A stretch of 64,000 nt of DNA, from NCBI RefSeq assembly GCF_030732865.1, contig NZ_JASHKB010000001.1:248001-312000 (forward strand), read 5' to 3'. Shown here piece by piece: positions 21,586 to 30,408 of this stretch. The notes beneath the pieces are model-generated. The model saw nothing but the letters and a program-made list of their open reading frames with translations. It ran no database searches and was not told the DNA's origin. The DNA is from Roseitalea sp. MMSF_3546. Its GTDB lineage: Bacteria; Pseudomonadota; Alphaproteobacteria; Rhizobiales; Rhizobiaceae. The translations under genes were made by a program, and so were the position numbers. Position 1 is the first letter of the stretch. Each line of letters opens with the position of its first letter.

Positions 21586-22026
21586 ATGAGCCCGATTGCC
21601 GAAAGCCGGCCGCACAAGGCCGACACGCGCACCATACTCCAGTCGGTCGGACTGCGGCCGACGCGCCAGCGCGTGGCGCTGGCCGACATGCTGTTCGCCG
21701 ATAGCGACCGCCACATCGCGGCCGAGGATCTTCACCGCGAGGCGGTGGCCGCCGGCGTGCCGGTTTCGCTCGCCACGGTCTACAACACCTTGCACCAGTT
21801 CACCGAGGCCGGCCTGTTGCGCATTCTCGCCGTCGAGGGCCAGCGCACCTATTTCGACACCAACACCACCGACCACCACCATTTCTTCTTCGAACACACC
21901 AATGAGGTGATGGACGTGCCCGATGGCACGGTGACGGTCGACAATCTGCCACAGCCGCCCGAGGGCATGGAAATCGCCAATGTCGACGTGGTGATCCGCC
22001 TGCGGCCGAAGCGCCGCCGGCGGTAG
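21586..22026 (+). CDS. irr: Iron response regulator Irr (Fur family)
   Basis: Irr is the rhizobial Fur-family repressor/activator that responds to haem and is active under iron limitation. From the ATG at 21586 (GGAA five bases upstream) the product is 146 residues. It has the winged-helix segment LRPTRQRVALADMLF and PVSLATVYNTLHQFTEAGLL, and the Irr-specific haem-binding triple histidine in TDHHHFFFEHTNEV. The N-terminal Cys-Pro haem motif of Bradyrhizobium Irr is absent, as in many rhizobia. A start at 21553 is possible but its ribosome-binding site is too close. A likely target in this window is mbfA, which has a perfect Irr-type palindrome. Confidence 0.93.
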   Translation: MSPIAESRPHKADTRTILQSVGLRPTRQRVALADMLFADSDRHIAAEDLHREAVAAGVPVSLATVYNTLHQFTEAGLLRILAVEGQRTYFDTNTTDHHHFFFEHTNEVMDVPDGTVTVDNLPQPPEGMEIANVDVVIRLRPKRRRR

Positions 22027-22036
22027 GTCGGCCTTT

Positions 22037-22058
22037 TTGCCCTTCGGCGAAAGGGCAA
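22037..22058. other. Hairpin between convergent irr and the SH3-protein gene
   Basis: TTGCCCTT (22037-22044) and AAGGGCAA (22051-22058) form a perfect 8-bp stem with a 6-base loop, ten bases after the irr stop. A T-run precedes rather than follows it on the + strand, so it is not a textbook terminator in either direction. It may stabilise 3' ends. Confidence 0.4.
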
Positions 22059-22112
22059 GTGTCGGCCAGGGACGAGCGTCCCGACCGACCGGTCCGGCCG
22101 CCGCTTGAAGCC

Positions 22113-22667
22113 CTACTCGATCACCTCGTCCGGATAGGCGCCCCACAGGTCGGCCTGGGCGACGAAGCCGCTCAGCGTCCTGTCGCCATGGCGGACCTCG
22201 AGTTCGCACCACGCGCCGTCGCAAGCCTCGATGCGTCCGACGACGCCTGGCTGCAGCATTGCCACCGGATCGGCGCCGGCCCGTTGCTCGCGATAGAGCG
22301 TGATGACATCGTCGGCATCATCGGCATTGCGCCAGGGCGTTGCGATCGCCGTCCGGGTGCCCGACAGCAGCGAGCCGTGGATCCAGCCGGTGTCGCCCTC
22401 CGAATCGCGCACGCGCCGCCAGTTGTCGTACTCCTGGATGATCTCGAGCGGCAGGCCCGAACGCATGTAGCGATAGGCGACCGCGTACTGCTTGCCCGGT
22501 CCCACCCGCATGTTCACCCGTTCCGCCTTCAGGCTGACGAAGCGCGGTAGCGGCAGGCCGCTGGGACCGCGTGAGATCGACCCGGTCGTCTGGGCCCAGC
22601 TTGCCTCGGTCCACGCGGCCGGAAACAGCAGGAGCGACATCATGAACGCAATCAGGAGCTTACGCAT
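22113..22667 (-). CDS. Exported SH3-domain (SH3b) protein
   Basis: A 184-residue protein with a signal peptide (MRKLLIAFMMSLLLFPAAWT, cleavage near SWAQT) and bacterial SH3b repeats: LKAERVNMRVGPGKQYAVAY with EYDNWRRVRDSEGDTGWIHG, and a second set around MLQPGVVGRIEACDGAWCELEV with GFVAQADLWGAY. Periplasmic SH3b proteins typically bind peptidoglycan or another envelope component. It lies convergent to irr and divergent from the 2-hydroxyacid dehydrogenase gene, as in many rhizobia. No enzymatic domain is present, so the exact role is unknown. Confidence 0.88.
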   Translation of the reverse strand: MRKLLIAFMMSLLLFPAAWTEASWAQTTGSISRGPSGLPLPRFVSLKAERVNMRVGPGKQYAVAYRYMRSGLPLEIIQEYDNWRRVRDSEGDTGWIHGSLLSGTRTAIATPWRNADDADDVITLYREQRAGADPVAMLQPGVVGRIEACDGAWCELEVRHGDRTLSGFVAQADLWGAYPDEVIE

Positions 22668-22918
22668 GGCACATCCGATCTTTCGAACAGGAGCCCGCGC
22701 CACGGTCGGCATCCCTGCGGTGCCGTCAGCGATGCGGGGGCCGGCGGTTCGGGCTCGGCACAATCCCCTTTGCACCGGCCGGTCGGCTTGTTAGAGATGG
22801 CTCGTCCGCCCGCGCGCCCCGATGGTCCCATGGTTTGGTTAATGAGGCCTCAACAGCGCCGCCGTATCGCTCGCCAGTCCGTCCGCACGGCCCAAGACAA
22901 GGGAAACGCCCTTTGGAC

Positions 22919-23908
22919 ATGAAGCCGCTGGTCATCGTCACGCGCCGCCTGCCCGATCGGGTGGAGGCGCGCATGCGCGAACTGTTCGACGTGCGGCTCA
23001 ACCGCGACGACACGCCGTTCGACCGCGCCGCCCTGGCGGCGGCGATGGCCGAGGCCGACGTGCTGGTGCCGACCGTCACCGATCGCATCGATGCCGAACT
23101 GATCGACGGCGCTGGCGCGCAGTTGCGCCTCATCGCCAATTTCGGCAATGGCGTCGACAATATCGACGTCGTCGCAGCCCATGCCAGGGGGATCACCGTC
23201 ACCAACACGCCCAATGTCCTCAACGAGGACACGGCGGACTTGACCATGGCGCTGATCCTCGCCGCTCCGCGCCGCATCGTCGAAGGCGCCGGCTATCTGC
23301 TGGGCGAGGACAAGTGGCAGGGCTGGTCACCGACCTGGATGCTGGGCCACCGCATTCACGGCAAGCGCCTGGGCATTGTCGGCATGGGCCGCATCGGCAC
23401 CGCCGTCGCCCGCCGCGCCAGGGCGTTCGGCCTTGCCATTCACTATCACAACCGCAGTCGCACCGCCGCCGCGATCGAACAGGAGCTGGAGGCGACCTAT
23501 TGGGAAAGCCTGGACCAGATGCTCGCGCGCATGGACATCGTCTCGGTCAACTGCCCCTCGACGCCCGCGACCTTTCATCTGTTGTCGGCGCGGCGTCTGC
23601 AACTGCTCCAGCCCACCGCCTTCCTCGTCAACACCGCGCGCGGCGAGATCATCGACGAGGAGGCGATGATCCGACTGCTCGAGGATGGCCGGATTGCCGG
23701 CGCCGGGCTCGATGTGTTCGAGCACGAGCCATCGGTCGATGCCCGGCTCTGCCGTCTGGCGGCCCAGGGCAAGGTCGTCCTGACGCCGCATATGAGTTCG
23801 GCGACGATGGAAGGGCGGATCGAGATGGGCGAGAAGGTGATCATCAACATCAAGATGATGGCCGGCGGCGACCGCCCGCCCGATCGCGTGCTGCCCTCGA
23901 TGGTCTGA
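22919..23908 (+). CDS. D-isomer-specific 2-hydroxyacid dehydrogenase (glyoxylate/hydroxypyruvate reductase-like)
   Basis: A 329-residue NAD(P)H-dependent dehydrogenase. The NAD motif is GIVGMGRIGTAVARRA. The catalytic Arg lies in VNTARGEIIDE, the Glu in AGLDVFEHEP, and the His in LTPHMSSAT. Its closest resemblance is to glyoxylate reductase/D-glycerate dehydrogenase (GyaR type), which reduces glyoxylate or hydroxypyruvate. The ATG at 22919 gives a clean N-terminus MKPLVIVTRRLP; the frame is open to 22835 without homology. Its substrate preference cannot be decided from sequence. Confidence 0.9.
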   Translation: MKPLVIVTRRLPDRVEARMRELFDVRLNRDDTPFDRAALAAAMAEADVLVPTVTDRIDAELIDGAGAQLRLIANFGNGVDNIDVVAAHARGITVTNTPNVLNEDTADLTMALILAAPRRIVEGAGYLLGEDKWQGWSPTWMLGHRIHGKRLGIVGMGRIGTAVARRARAFGLAIHYHNRSRTAAAIEQELEATYWESLDQMLARMDIVSVNCPSTPATFHLLSARRLQLLQPTAFLVNTARGEIIDEEAMIRLLEDGRIAGAGLDVFEHEPSVDARLCRLAAQGKVVLTPHMSSATMEGRIEMGEKVIINIKMMAGGDRPPDRVLPSMV

Positions 23909-23962
23909 CGGGCATTCGGCGCACCCGCGCCCTGGACCGCATGGGCAGATGACGATGAACGG

Positions 23963-24463
23963 CTATCGCCCGGGGCTCGGGCTGTCGGCCTTCTTGCGGC
24001 TTGCCGGCTTGGCCGCGGCCGTCTTGCTTCCGGCCTTGGCCTTGGTCGCGCCGCTCGTGCGCTTCGGCTTTGCCGCGGGCGCCTTCTTCTTGGTGCTGGT
24101 CTTGGTGGCGGGCTTGGCGGCGGCGGGCGCGGGCGCGGATGCACTCGCTGGCGCGGGCGTCGGTGCGATCGCCGCTCTTGTCGGCTGCCCGTCGCCTTCG
24201 TCGGGCGCGTGCGGTGCGGCTTCGGCCGGCCCGGCCGGCTCCGGCGTACCGGCCGCCCGGTTCGAGGCCGCCGCGCGGGCGGCCCGTCGGCGCCGTCCGA
24301 AGAATCGGAACCGGTCCCCTTCGCCGTCGCGCGGCACCATCACCGGCCAGACCGTTCGGTCCGGTGACAGTGACTTTCTCAGCGCAGACCGCGCCAGGTA
24401 AAGATAAAGAACGGCGAGATTCGCGATGACCAGCAAGGTCAGCAACAATGCCATAGTCGCCAT
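23963..24463 (-). CDS. Membrane-anchored Ala/Lys/Pro-rich protein of unknown function
   Basis: A 166-residue protein beginning MATMALLLTLLVIANLAVLY, a single membrane segment with GGGGGT upstream as ribosome-binding site. It continues through a short charged region (FRFFGRRRRAARA) into a C-terminal half made almost only of Ala, Pro, Lys, Thr and Ser (KKKAPAAKPKRTSG and similar), like histone-H1-type tails. Such tails bind nucleic acids or anionic polymers, but here that is inference. It is codirectional with, and downstream of, the dnaA-dnaN-recF-moeB cluster. No recognised domain. Confidence 0.75.
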   Translation of the reverse strand: MATMALLLTLLVIANLAVLYLYLARSALRKSLSPDRTVWPVMVPRDGEGDRFRFFGRRRRAARAAASNRAAGTPEPAGPAEAAPHAPDEGDGQPTRAAIAPTPAPASASAPAPAAAKPATKTSTKKKAPAAKPKRTSGATKAKAGSKTAAAKPASRKKADSPSPGR

Positions 24464-24544
24464 GGGACCCCCAATAGTTCCGTTGCCGCGGCCTGGCGCG
24501 GCATGCGCCCGTCTTTGTGGAGGGTAAGGCAACCGACCGCCGCG

Positions 24545-25306
24545 TCAAGCGCGCCGCTGGTAGCCGATCACATCGAATCGCGGACCAAGTGCGTCATAAA
24601 GCAGCAACCGACCGATGAGCGGTTCGCCCGCGCCGGTGATCAGCTTGATCGCCTCGGTGGCCATCAGCGAGCCGACGACGCCGGCGAGCGCGCCGAGCAC
24701 GCCCGCCTCGGCGCAACTGGGCACGGCGTCCGGCGCGGGTGGCTCGGCATGAAGGTCGCGATAGCGCGGATTGGGCCGTCCATTGGCGTCGGACAGATGC
24801 GGGGCGAGCACGGTAACCGACCCGTCGAAGCGGCCGATCGCGCCGCTGACCACAGGGATGGCCAGCGACTCGGCAAGGTCGGCAGCCAGGTAGCGCGTTT
24901 CGAAATTGTCCGACCCGTCGACGATGACATCGTGGCCGGCGAGCAGCGTGCGCCCGTTGTGGGCATGAAGCCGATGATCGTGCGTTGCGACCGTCACATG
25001 CGGGTTCAGCGCGGCGATGGCGCGTGAGGCGCTGGCGGTCTTGGGCGCGCCGATGTCCTGGCTCCGGTGCAGCACCTGCCGCTGCAGGTTGGACAGCGAG
25101 ACGTGATCATCGTCGATGATCGTAAGCTGGCCCACGCCCGCCGCCGCCAGATAGGCAAGAATGGGCGAGCCGAGCCCGCCCGCGCCGATCACCGCCACAC
25201 GGGCGCGCCGCAGGGCCTGCTGCCCACCGCCGCCGATTTCGGGCAGCACGATATGACGCGCATAGCGCTCGATTTCCTTGGCCGACAGGGGCTTGTCATC
25301 ACGCAT
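24545..25306 (-). CDS. moeB: ThiF/MoeB/HesA-family adenylyltransferase
   Basis: E1-like enzyme that adenylates the C-terminus of a small sulfur-carrier protein (MoaD or ThiS type). 253 residues. The ATP/NAD-like motif VIGAGGLGSPILAYLAAAGVG, the Asp in IIDDDHVSLSNLQRQ and the catalytic-region Cys in VPSCAEAGVLGALAGVVGS are present. Both Cys-x-x-Cys zinc pairs of E. coli MoeB are missing: the first is replaced by NPRYRDLH and the second is absent at the C-terminus. The start at 25306 overlaps the recF stop by eight bases; an ATG at 25333 is also possible. The gene symbol is approximate because the carrier protein is unknown. Confidence 0.85.
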   Translation of the reverse strand: MRDDKPLSAKEIERYARHIVLPEIGGGGQQALRRARVAVIGAGGLGSPILAYLAAAGVGQLTIIDDDHVSLSNLQRQVLHRSQDIGAPKTASASRAIAALNPHVTVATHDHRLHAHNGRTLLAGHDVIVDGSDNFETRYLAADLAESLAIPVVSGAIGRFDGSVTVLAPHLSDANGRPNPRYRDLHAEPPAPDAVPSCAEAGVLGALAGVVGSLMATEAIKLITGAGEPLIGRLLLYDALGPRFDVIGYQRRA

Positions 25307-26456
25307 CGGGGACCATGGATCCGTCTTCGACATGCAGATATTGGGCCCGTCCTGCGAGCGCGTCAAACAGGCTCCGGTCCGTACCGGTCATGAAGGCCTG
25401 CCCGCCCAGCGCATGGACCCGGTCGAACATCGCCGCCCGGCGCTCGGGATCGAGATGGGCGGCGACCTCGTCCAGCAGCAGGATCGGCGTCAGTCCGCTG
25501 ATGCGCGCCGTCAGCGCCGCATGGGCGAGCACCAGGCCGGTCAGCAGCGCCTTCTGCTCGCCGGTCGAACAGCGTCCGGCCGCCATTGCCTTGGTCCTGT
25601 GGCGCACGCTGAGATCGGCGCGGTGCGGCCCGGTCAGCGTTCGGCCGGCGGCCCGTTCGCGATGGCGCATGCGGCGAAGCTGACGCTCCATATGCGTCTG
25701 CAGCGCGGCCGACGCGGTGCCCTGGCGCGCCATGGTCTCCAGTTCGCCGTCAAGGGCGATGTCGGCCGTCGGAAACGGGCCCGGATCCGATCCGGCCTCG
25801 TCGATGAGCCCGGTCAGAAGGCCGACGAGTTCCTGGCGGGCCGCGATGATGGCCGTGCCCAGCGCCGCAAGCTGCGTCTCGATGCCGTCGAGCCAGATAT
25901 CGACTTGCGGCTCGGGCGGCGCTTCGAGCAGGCGATTGCGCTGGCGCATGGCCTTTTCATACTCGGTTGCCCGGCGCGCATGGCCGGGGTCGATCGCCAG
26001 CACCATGCGGTCGAGGAAGCGCCGCCTGTCGCCGGCCGGGCCGGTGAACAGCCCGTCCATGGCCGGCGTCAGCCACAGGATGCGCGCCAGTTCGAGCAGT
26101 TCGTCGGCACTGCGCGCCGTGGTCCCGTCGATGCGCACGCGGCGCGTCGCTCCCTCGCCCTGTCCTGAACCGTTGCCCGCCGTGCCGGTGCCCACGGCAT
26201 GGCCGTCTCCGCCGTCGCGCAGGCGCGCGAACACCGAAAAGCCGCCCTGGCTGCCGGCGCGCGCCATATCGGCAAGCTGCGCGCGCCGGAGGCCCCGGCC
26301 CGGCGACAGCAGCGAGATCGCCTCGATCAGATTGGTCTTGCCCGACCCGTTCGGCCCGGTCAGCACGACGTGGCGTTCGCTCAGATCAAGGGCGAGGTGC
26401 CGGTAATTGCGGAAATCGGTCAGGCGCAATTCCGACAGGCTGACAAAACGGCTCAT
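25299..26456 (-). CDS. recF: DNA replication and repair protein RecF
   Basis: SMC-like ATPase that helps load RecA at gaps. 385 residues. Walker A is LTGPNGSGKTNLIEAIS, the ABC signature is STGEQKALL, and Walker B is ILLLDEVAAHLD. The N-terminal LSELRLTDFRNYRHLAL is characteristic. I start at the ATG at 26456; the frame stays open far into dnaN, but that part is not protein-like. It follows dnaN by 44 bases in the dnaA-dnaN-recF order, and its stop overlaps the MoeB-like gene. Confidence 0.95.
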   Translation of the reverse strand: MSRFVSLSELRLTDFRNYRHLALDLSERHVVLTGPNGSGKTNLIEAISLLSPGRGLRRAQLADMARAGSQGGFSVFARLRDGGDGHAVGTGTAGNGSGQGEGATRRVRIDGTTARSADELLELARILWLTPAMDGLFTGPAGDRRRFLDRMVLAIDPGHARRATEYEKAMRQRNRLLEAPPEPQVDIWLDGIETQLAALGTAIIAARQELVGLLTGLIDEAGSDPGPFPTADIALDGELETMARQGTASAALQTHMERQLRRMRHRERAAGRTLTGPHRADLSVRHRTKAMAAGRCSTGEQKALLTGLVLAHAALTARISGLTPILLLDEVAAHLDPERRAAMFDRVHALGGQAFMTGTDRSLFDALAGRAQYLHVEDGSMVPDA

Positions 26457-26500
26457 GGCGAGCCCATATGCGGCGTTTGTGCCTGGTTTGGCCAGAGGCG

Positions 26501-27619
26501 CTACACGCGCATCGGCATGAGCACGTAAAGCGCCTGGGCGTCCTCGGGATCCTCGATCAGCGTCGGCGAGCCGGCGTCGGCAAAGGCGAACTTGACGTCG
26601 CCGCTCGAAAGCTGGCTGGCGATGTCGAGCAGGTATCGGGCATTGAAGCCGATCTCCAGCGGTTCGGCCTCGTAGCCGGCGGGCAGTTCCTCGGTCGCCG
26701 AGCCCGAATCGGGATTGTTCACCGTAAGCGTGAGCTGACCATCGGACAGGGCCAGCTTCACCGCCCGGCCGCGCTCGGAAGAGACGGTCGAGACGCGGTC
26801 GACCGCATTGGTGAACGCTTTTCTGTCGATCGTCATCTCGCGGTCGTTGCCGGTGGGAATGACGCGCTGATAGTCCGGAAACGTGCCGTCGATCAGCTTG
26901 GAGGTCAGCACGACCGAGCCGATGGTCAGCCGGATCTTGCTGTCGGAAAGCTCGATGAGCACCGAGATGTCCGGATCGTCGACCAGCTTCTGCACCTCGC
27001 CGACCGTCTTGCGCGGGATGATGATGCCGGGAATGCTCTCGGCGCCATCGGGCGCTTCGGTTTCGGCGCGGGCGAGCCGGTGTCCGTCGGTCGCCACCGC
27101 GCGCAGCACGATGGCGCCATCGGCCTCGGCGGTGTGCAGATAGATGCCGTTCAGATAGTAGCGGGTCTCCTCGGTCGAGATGGCGAACTGCGTCGATTCG
27201 ATCAGCCGCTTGAGCGTGGTGCTGTCCAGCCGGAAACTGTGCGGGAACTCGCCGGCGGCGATCTGAGGGAAATCGGATTCGGGCAGGCACTGCAGCTTGA
27301 ACTGCGCCCGGCCGGTGACGACCGTCATGGTCTGGCCGCCCTCGTCGGTCGCCAGCATCACCTCGGCGCCCTCGGGCAGCTTGCGCACGATGTCGTAAAG
27401 AAGATGCGCCGGCACCGTCGTCGCCCCGGCCTGCTCCACGCTGGCGGGCGCCGCCTCGTTGATCTCCAGATCAAGGTCCGTCGCCGTCATCTGCAGGCTG
27501 GAGCCCTCGGCCTTGAGCAGCACGTTCGACAGGATCGGGATCGTGTTGCGCCGCTCGACCACGCGGTGGACGTGGTTGAGGGATGTGAGAAGATCGGCTC
27601 GCTCAAGGGTCACGCGCAT
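26501..27619 (-). CDS. dnaN: DNA polymerase III sliding clamp (beta subunit)
   Basis: Ring-shaped processivity clamp. 372 residues, the usual size, with three repeated clamp domains. Recognisable segments are MRVTLERADLLTSLNHVHRV, VVERRNTIPILSNVLL at the start, ATDGHRLARAE in the middle, and the C-terminal ALYVLMPMRV. The ATG at 27619 fits homologues; the open frame extends upstream without similarity. It lies downstream of dnaA, separated by a terminator, so it probably has its own promoter between 27620 and 27806. Confidence 0.97.
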   Translation of the reverse strand: MRVTLERADLLTSLNHVHRVVERRNTIPILSNVLLKAEGSSLQMTATDLDLEINEAAPASVEQAGATTVPAHLLYDIVRKLPEGAEVMLATDEGGQTMTVVTGRAQFKLQCLPESDFPQIAAGEFPHSFRLDSTTLKRLIESTQFAISTEETRYYLNGIYLHTAEADGAIVLRAVATDGHRLARAETEAPDGAESIPGIIIPRKTVGEVQKLVDDPDISVLIELSDSKIRLTIGSVVLTSKLIDGTFPDYQRVIPTGNDREMTIDRKAFTNAVDRVSTVSSERGRAVKLALSDGQLTLTVNNPDSGSATEELPAGYEAEPLEIGFNARYLLDIASQLSSGDVKFAFADAGSPTLIEDPEDAQALYVLMPMRV

Positions 27620-27806
27620 GGCTACGGCAATCCGGTCATTCGTGTCCGCCAGGACCGGGCAGGCCTGTCCGGCAGGAGATTGGACGAACGGCCGCGGAAA
27701 CGCTGCCGGCGCACGGCCGTTCGGGACGCCGAATGTGGCGCTTCGAGGGGGGAAAAGCAAGCCGCTTGGCGCGCCGGCGCCGCGGGGCCGGCCGCAAACG
27801 CTGGGG

Positions 27807-27834
27807 AAAAACGCGCCGCCCGCTGCCGGGCGGC
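27807..27834 (-). terminator. Intrinsic terminator of dnaA
   Basis: On the minus strand GCCGCCCG (27834-27827) pairs with CGGGCGGC (27822-27815) around GCAG, followed after GCG by TTTTT (27811-27807). It begins 11 bases after the dnaA stop. A strong terminator here separates dnaA from dnaN transcription. Confidence 0.75.
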
Positions 27835-27844
27835 CGCGATCGTT

Positions 27845-29494
27845 CTATTCCTCGATGAGCCGGCGCAACAATTCGACCTCCTTGGCCAGATTGGCGTCGT
27901 CCTTCATCAGCTTTTCGATCTTGCGCACCGCGTGCAGCACGGTGGTGTGGTCCTTGCCGCCGAATCGCCGGCCGATTTCGGGCAGCGAGCGCGGCGTCAT
28001 CAGCTTGGACAGGTACATCGCGATCTGCCGCGGCCGGACCACGGCCTGGGTGCGGCGGTTGGAGAGCAGTTCCGAGCGCGCCACATTGTAGTGCTGCGCG
28101 ACCTTCTTCTGAATGTCCTCGATGAGGACCTTCTTGGGCTCGTCGACCCGCACCAGATGGCCCAGAATGTCGTCGACGCGATCAAGCGACAGGTTCGGCT
28201 CGAACGAATGGCGGAAGACCAGCTGGCTGAACGCGCCTTCCAGTTCGCGGAAGCTGGACGTGACGGTCTGGGCGACATGGGCGAGCACGTCGTCGGCGAT
28301 GTCCAGCGTCGTGTCGTCCTTGCGCGCCTCGGAAAGGCGCAGCTTCAGCATGGCGAGCCGCATGTCGTAGTCCGGCTTCTGGATCTCCAGAGCCACCCCG
28401 CCCTGCAACCGTGAGCGCACCCGCGGGTCGAGCGACTCCAGCTTGGACGGCGGCCGGTCCGCGGCGACCACGACCTGGCGCGCGCTGTCCAGCAGCGTGT
28501 TGATCAGATGGCAGAATTCGGACTGGATCGTCTTGCCCTGCAGGAACTGCATGTCGTCGATGATCAGCAGATCGATCTCGTGCAGCGTCTCCTTGAGCAT
28601 GAGCGCGCTCTGGTCGCGGATGGCGCTGGCAAAGCGCCACATGAAATACTCCGCGGTCAGGTAGACGACGCGCTTGCTGCGGTCGCCCGCCCGGGCCGCG
28701 TTGGCGATGGCCTGCAGCAGGTGGGTCTTGCCGAGTCCGACATTGGAGTGGAAGAACAACGGGTTGAACCGCGCCGAATTGGGTCCCTTTTCGACTGCGG
28801 CCCGCGCCGCGGCCAGGCAGACGCGGTTGGACGGCCCTTCCACGAAGCTGTCGAAGGTGCAGTTGCGATCGACGGGCGAGCCCAGCATCTGTCCGCTGCG
28901 CCCGGTCTCGGCCGCCTCGCGCGCCGTCGCGGCGATGGATGTTTCCTTGCCGGTCCGCGCATTGGCCTTGGCCCGCTTGACGCTGGCCCGCGCCGCATGG
29001 GTCGCCTGGCCGGCCCGCTCGGCCGCCGCGGTGCCTCGCGTGGCACTGCGCACGACGATCTCGACACGCAACAGATCGGGTTCCTCGGCGCGCCAATACT
29101 CCTCGATCAGCTTGAGGTAGTGGCTCGTGATCCAGCTTCGCAGGAACTGCGTGGGCACCGAAAGCTGGACGACCGAGCGCGTGGCCTGCTCGAGCTTCAG
29201 CCGTCCGAACCAGCTCTGGTAGACCTCGGCGCCGAGCTTGGCCCGCAATTGCCGGCTGACCTTGGCAAAGACGGCGCGCCGGTCACTGTCGTCGGCGTCG
29301 TCGCCACCGGACTGGCCTTCTTCTTTGTTCTTGTTGTCGCTCACCGTTTCTGCCCCCTCGATCCGCGTGCCGGCCTTGTTGTGGTTGCTCGTTCGATCCG
29401 TCGATGCGGCGGCGCTCGCCGTGCCGGTCGTCGGCATTGCGTGCACTGCGTTCAAGGCAGTCGAAAAGGTTGAGCGTTCTGCTTCCCCTCGCAT
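27845..29494 (-). CDS. dnaA: Chromosomal replication initiator DnaA
   Basis: AAA+ protein that opens oriC. Up to 549 residues, longer than most because of a low-complexity leader (1-~70) and an Ala/Arg-rich linker (about 150-200). Domain I ([16 protein letters not shown]), the Walker A motif [14 protein letters not shown] near residue 250, Walker B ([13 protein letters not shown]), and the domain IV DNA-binding signature [20 protein letters not shown] are intact. The ATG at 29494 has GGAGG 11 bases upstream; a GTG at 29344 is an alternative that would remove the leader. The upstream gap contains a perfect CtrA-type motif and clustered GANTC sites, which suggests cell-cycle control. Confidence 0.95.
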   Translation of the reverse strand: MRGEAERSTFSTALNAVHAMPTTGTASAAASTDRTSNHNKAGTRIEGAETVSDNKNKEEGQSGGDDADDSDRRAVFAKVSRQLRAKLGAEVYQSWFGRLKLEQATRSVVQLSVPTQFLRSWITSHYLKLIEEYWRAEEPDLLRVEIVVRSATRGTAAAERAGQATHAARASVKRAKANARTGKETSIAATAREAAETGRSGQMLGSPVDRNCTFDSFVEGPSNRVCLAAARAAVEKGPNSARFNPLFFHSNVGLGKTHLLQAIANAARAGDRSKRVVYLTAEYFMWRFASAIRDQSALMLKETLHEIDLLIIDDMQFLQGKTIQSEFCHLINTLLDSARQVVVAADRPPSKLESLDPRVRSRLQGGVALEIQKPDYDMRLAMLKLRLSEARKDDTTLDIADDVLAHVAQTVTSSFRELEGAFSQLVFRHSFEPNLSLDRVDDILGHLVRVDEPKKVLIEDIQKKVAQHYNVARSELLSNRRTQAVVRPRQIAMYLSKLMTPRSLPEIGRRFGGKDHTTVLHAVRKIEKLMKDDANLAKEVELLRRLIEE

Positions 29495-30001
29495 CTTTGT
29501 GTTCGCCTCCTGTCAGGTCGTCACGCCCGGTTTCACGGGTCGCAAATTCGTATTTCCCGGACACGGACTCGCCGCCGTGTCGGCGAAACGCCGCGCAAAC
29601 ACAAACTCTCGCGTCGCCCCCGCTGCCCGGTTCTGTCGCGCTGTCCGGCCGCGCCCGCCCCCGATCACCTCCCCAGCCTGTCGGGAGCGCGCGCCTGCTC
29701 CGATGGCCCATCCGGGACCGGCCGGCACGGCCCTGTGCCGGTCGGCTCTTGTCGGATTGGCCGGCATGGCGCCGACAGTGCCCCCGTCTTTCACCCCGTC
29801 CATTCTGTCGCGGCACCGGCGGCACCGCCGCCACCCGCTCGTTTCTTGCCGGGCCGCCGGGCCCTGAATGCCGGCAAGACCGCCCCGCGCAGGCACAACC
29901 TAAAGTCGTACCCGGTCATCGATAGTGGACTGTGTTGCGGGGCAGATTGCCGATCTGATGGCCGTAAAGTAGCCCCAGAAACGGCGCCGACTCAAGGCCC
30001 G

Positions 30002-30016
30002 TTAAGACAAATTTAA
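30002..30016. promoter_or_regulatory. Perfect CtrA-type motif upstream of dnaA
   Basis: TTAA-GACAAAT-TTAA, the exact TTAA-N7-TTAA consensus bound by the cell-cycle response regulator CtrA in alphaproteobacteria. It lies about 510 bases before the dnaA ATG and 40 bases from the GANTC cluster. Binding is inferred from the motif only. Confidence 0.7.
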
Positions 30017-30055
30017 GCGCCGGCGGAGCGCCCGAAACGGAACAAAATGCGTCCC

Positions 30056-30163
30056 GAATCGGGGCGCAAAAGATAAGCCGTTGGGATTCCACAGCTTCTT
30101 TTTGGCCCGTTCAGATGGCGGCGATCGGCAAAAAAATTTCCAAAAAAACGATTGACTCGATTC
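30056..30163. promoter_or_regulatory. Cluster of four GANTC (CcrM methylation) sites before dnaA
   Basis: GANTC sites at 30056-30060 (GAATC), 30085-30089 (GATTC), 30154-30158 (GACTC) and 30159-30163 (GATTC); the last two abut. CcrM methylates GANTC in alphaproteobacteria, and methylation state times dnaA expression in Caulobacter. Chance density at this base composition would be near one per 300 bases. Confidence 0.65.
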
Positions 30164-30350
30164 GCTGCGCCAGTGCTGTGAAAGGCTGGGGGAAGCGGCC
30201 CCGGCATTCACCGTAAGTCATTGAAAAAGCTGCGGTTTGAGCGAGGAGGCTACGGAGTTCCGGCAATCGGGGCTCGCCCATGCGAGGCGTCACCGTCGCG
30301 TTGCGCGGCCTAACGCATTGTGGCTGAACGCCAATTTTCCGTTAGCCGGA

Positions 30351-30380
30351 AAAACAAAAAGGCCCGGCATTGGCCGGGCC
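30351..30380 (-). terminator. Intrinsic terminator of rpsT
   Basis: On the minus strand GGCCCGGC (30380-30373) pairs with GCCGGGCC (30368-30361) around a four-base loop, followed by TTTTTGTTTTT. It lies 28 bases after the rpsT stop. Textbook intrinsic terminator, so rpsT is a separate transcript from dnaA. Confidence 0.92.
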
Positions 30381-30408
30381 GCGATATCGTGAGCCGACGA
30401 AGGAAATT

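Larger units (their letters stand above)
29495..30349. other. Long dnaA upstream regulatory region
   Basis: About 850 bases without a convincing gene, between dnaA and the rpsT terminator. The part nearest dnaA is GC-rich; the part at 29990-30200 is unusually AT-rich, with runs of A (for example 30130-30148). It contains one perfect TTAA-N7-TTAA motif and four GANTC sites within 110 bases. I looked for DnaA boxes (TTATCCACA and close variants) and saw none that convince, so I do not call this the replication origin. Confidence 0.7.

Noticed and set aside
26457-27290. N-terminal extension of recF into dnaN
   Set aside because: The extension overlaps dnaN in another frame and has no RecF similarity; RecF begins with the conserved LSELRLTDFRNYRHL segment after 26456.
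29495-30349. Replication origin (oriC) upstream of dnaA
   Set aside because: The region is AT-rich in part and has GANTC and CtrA motifs, but I found no convincing DnaA boxes, and in Rhizobiales oriC is usually elsewhere (near hemE). A cumulative GC-skew plot of the genome would decide.
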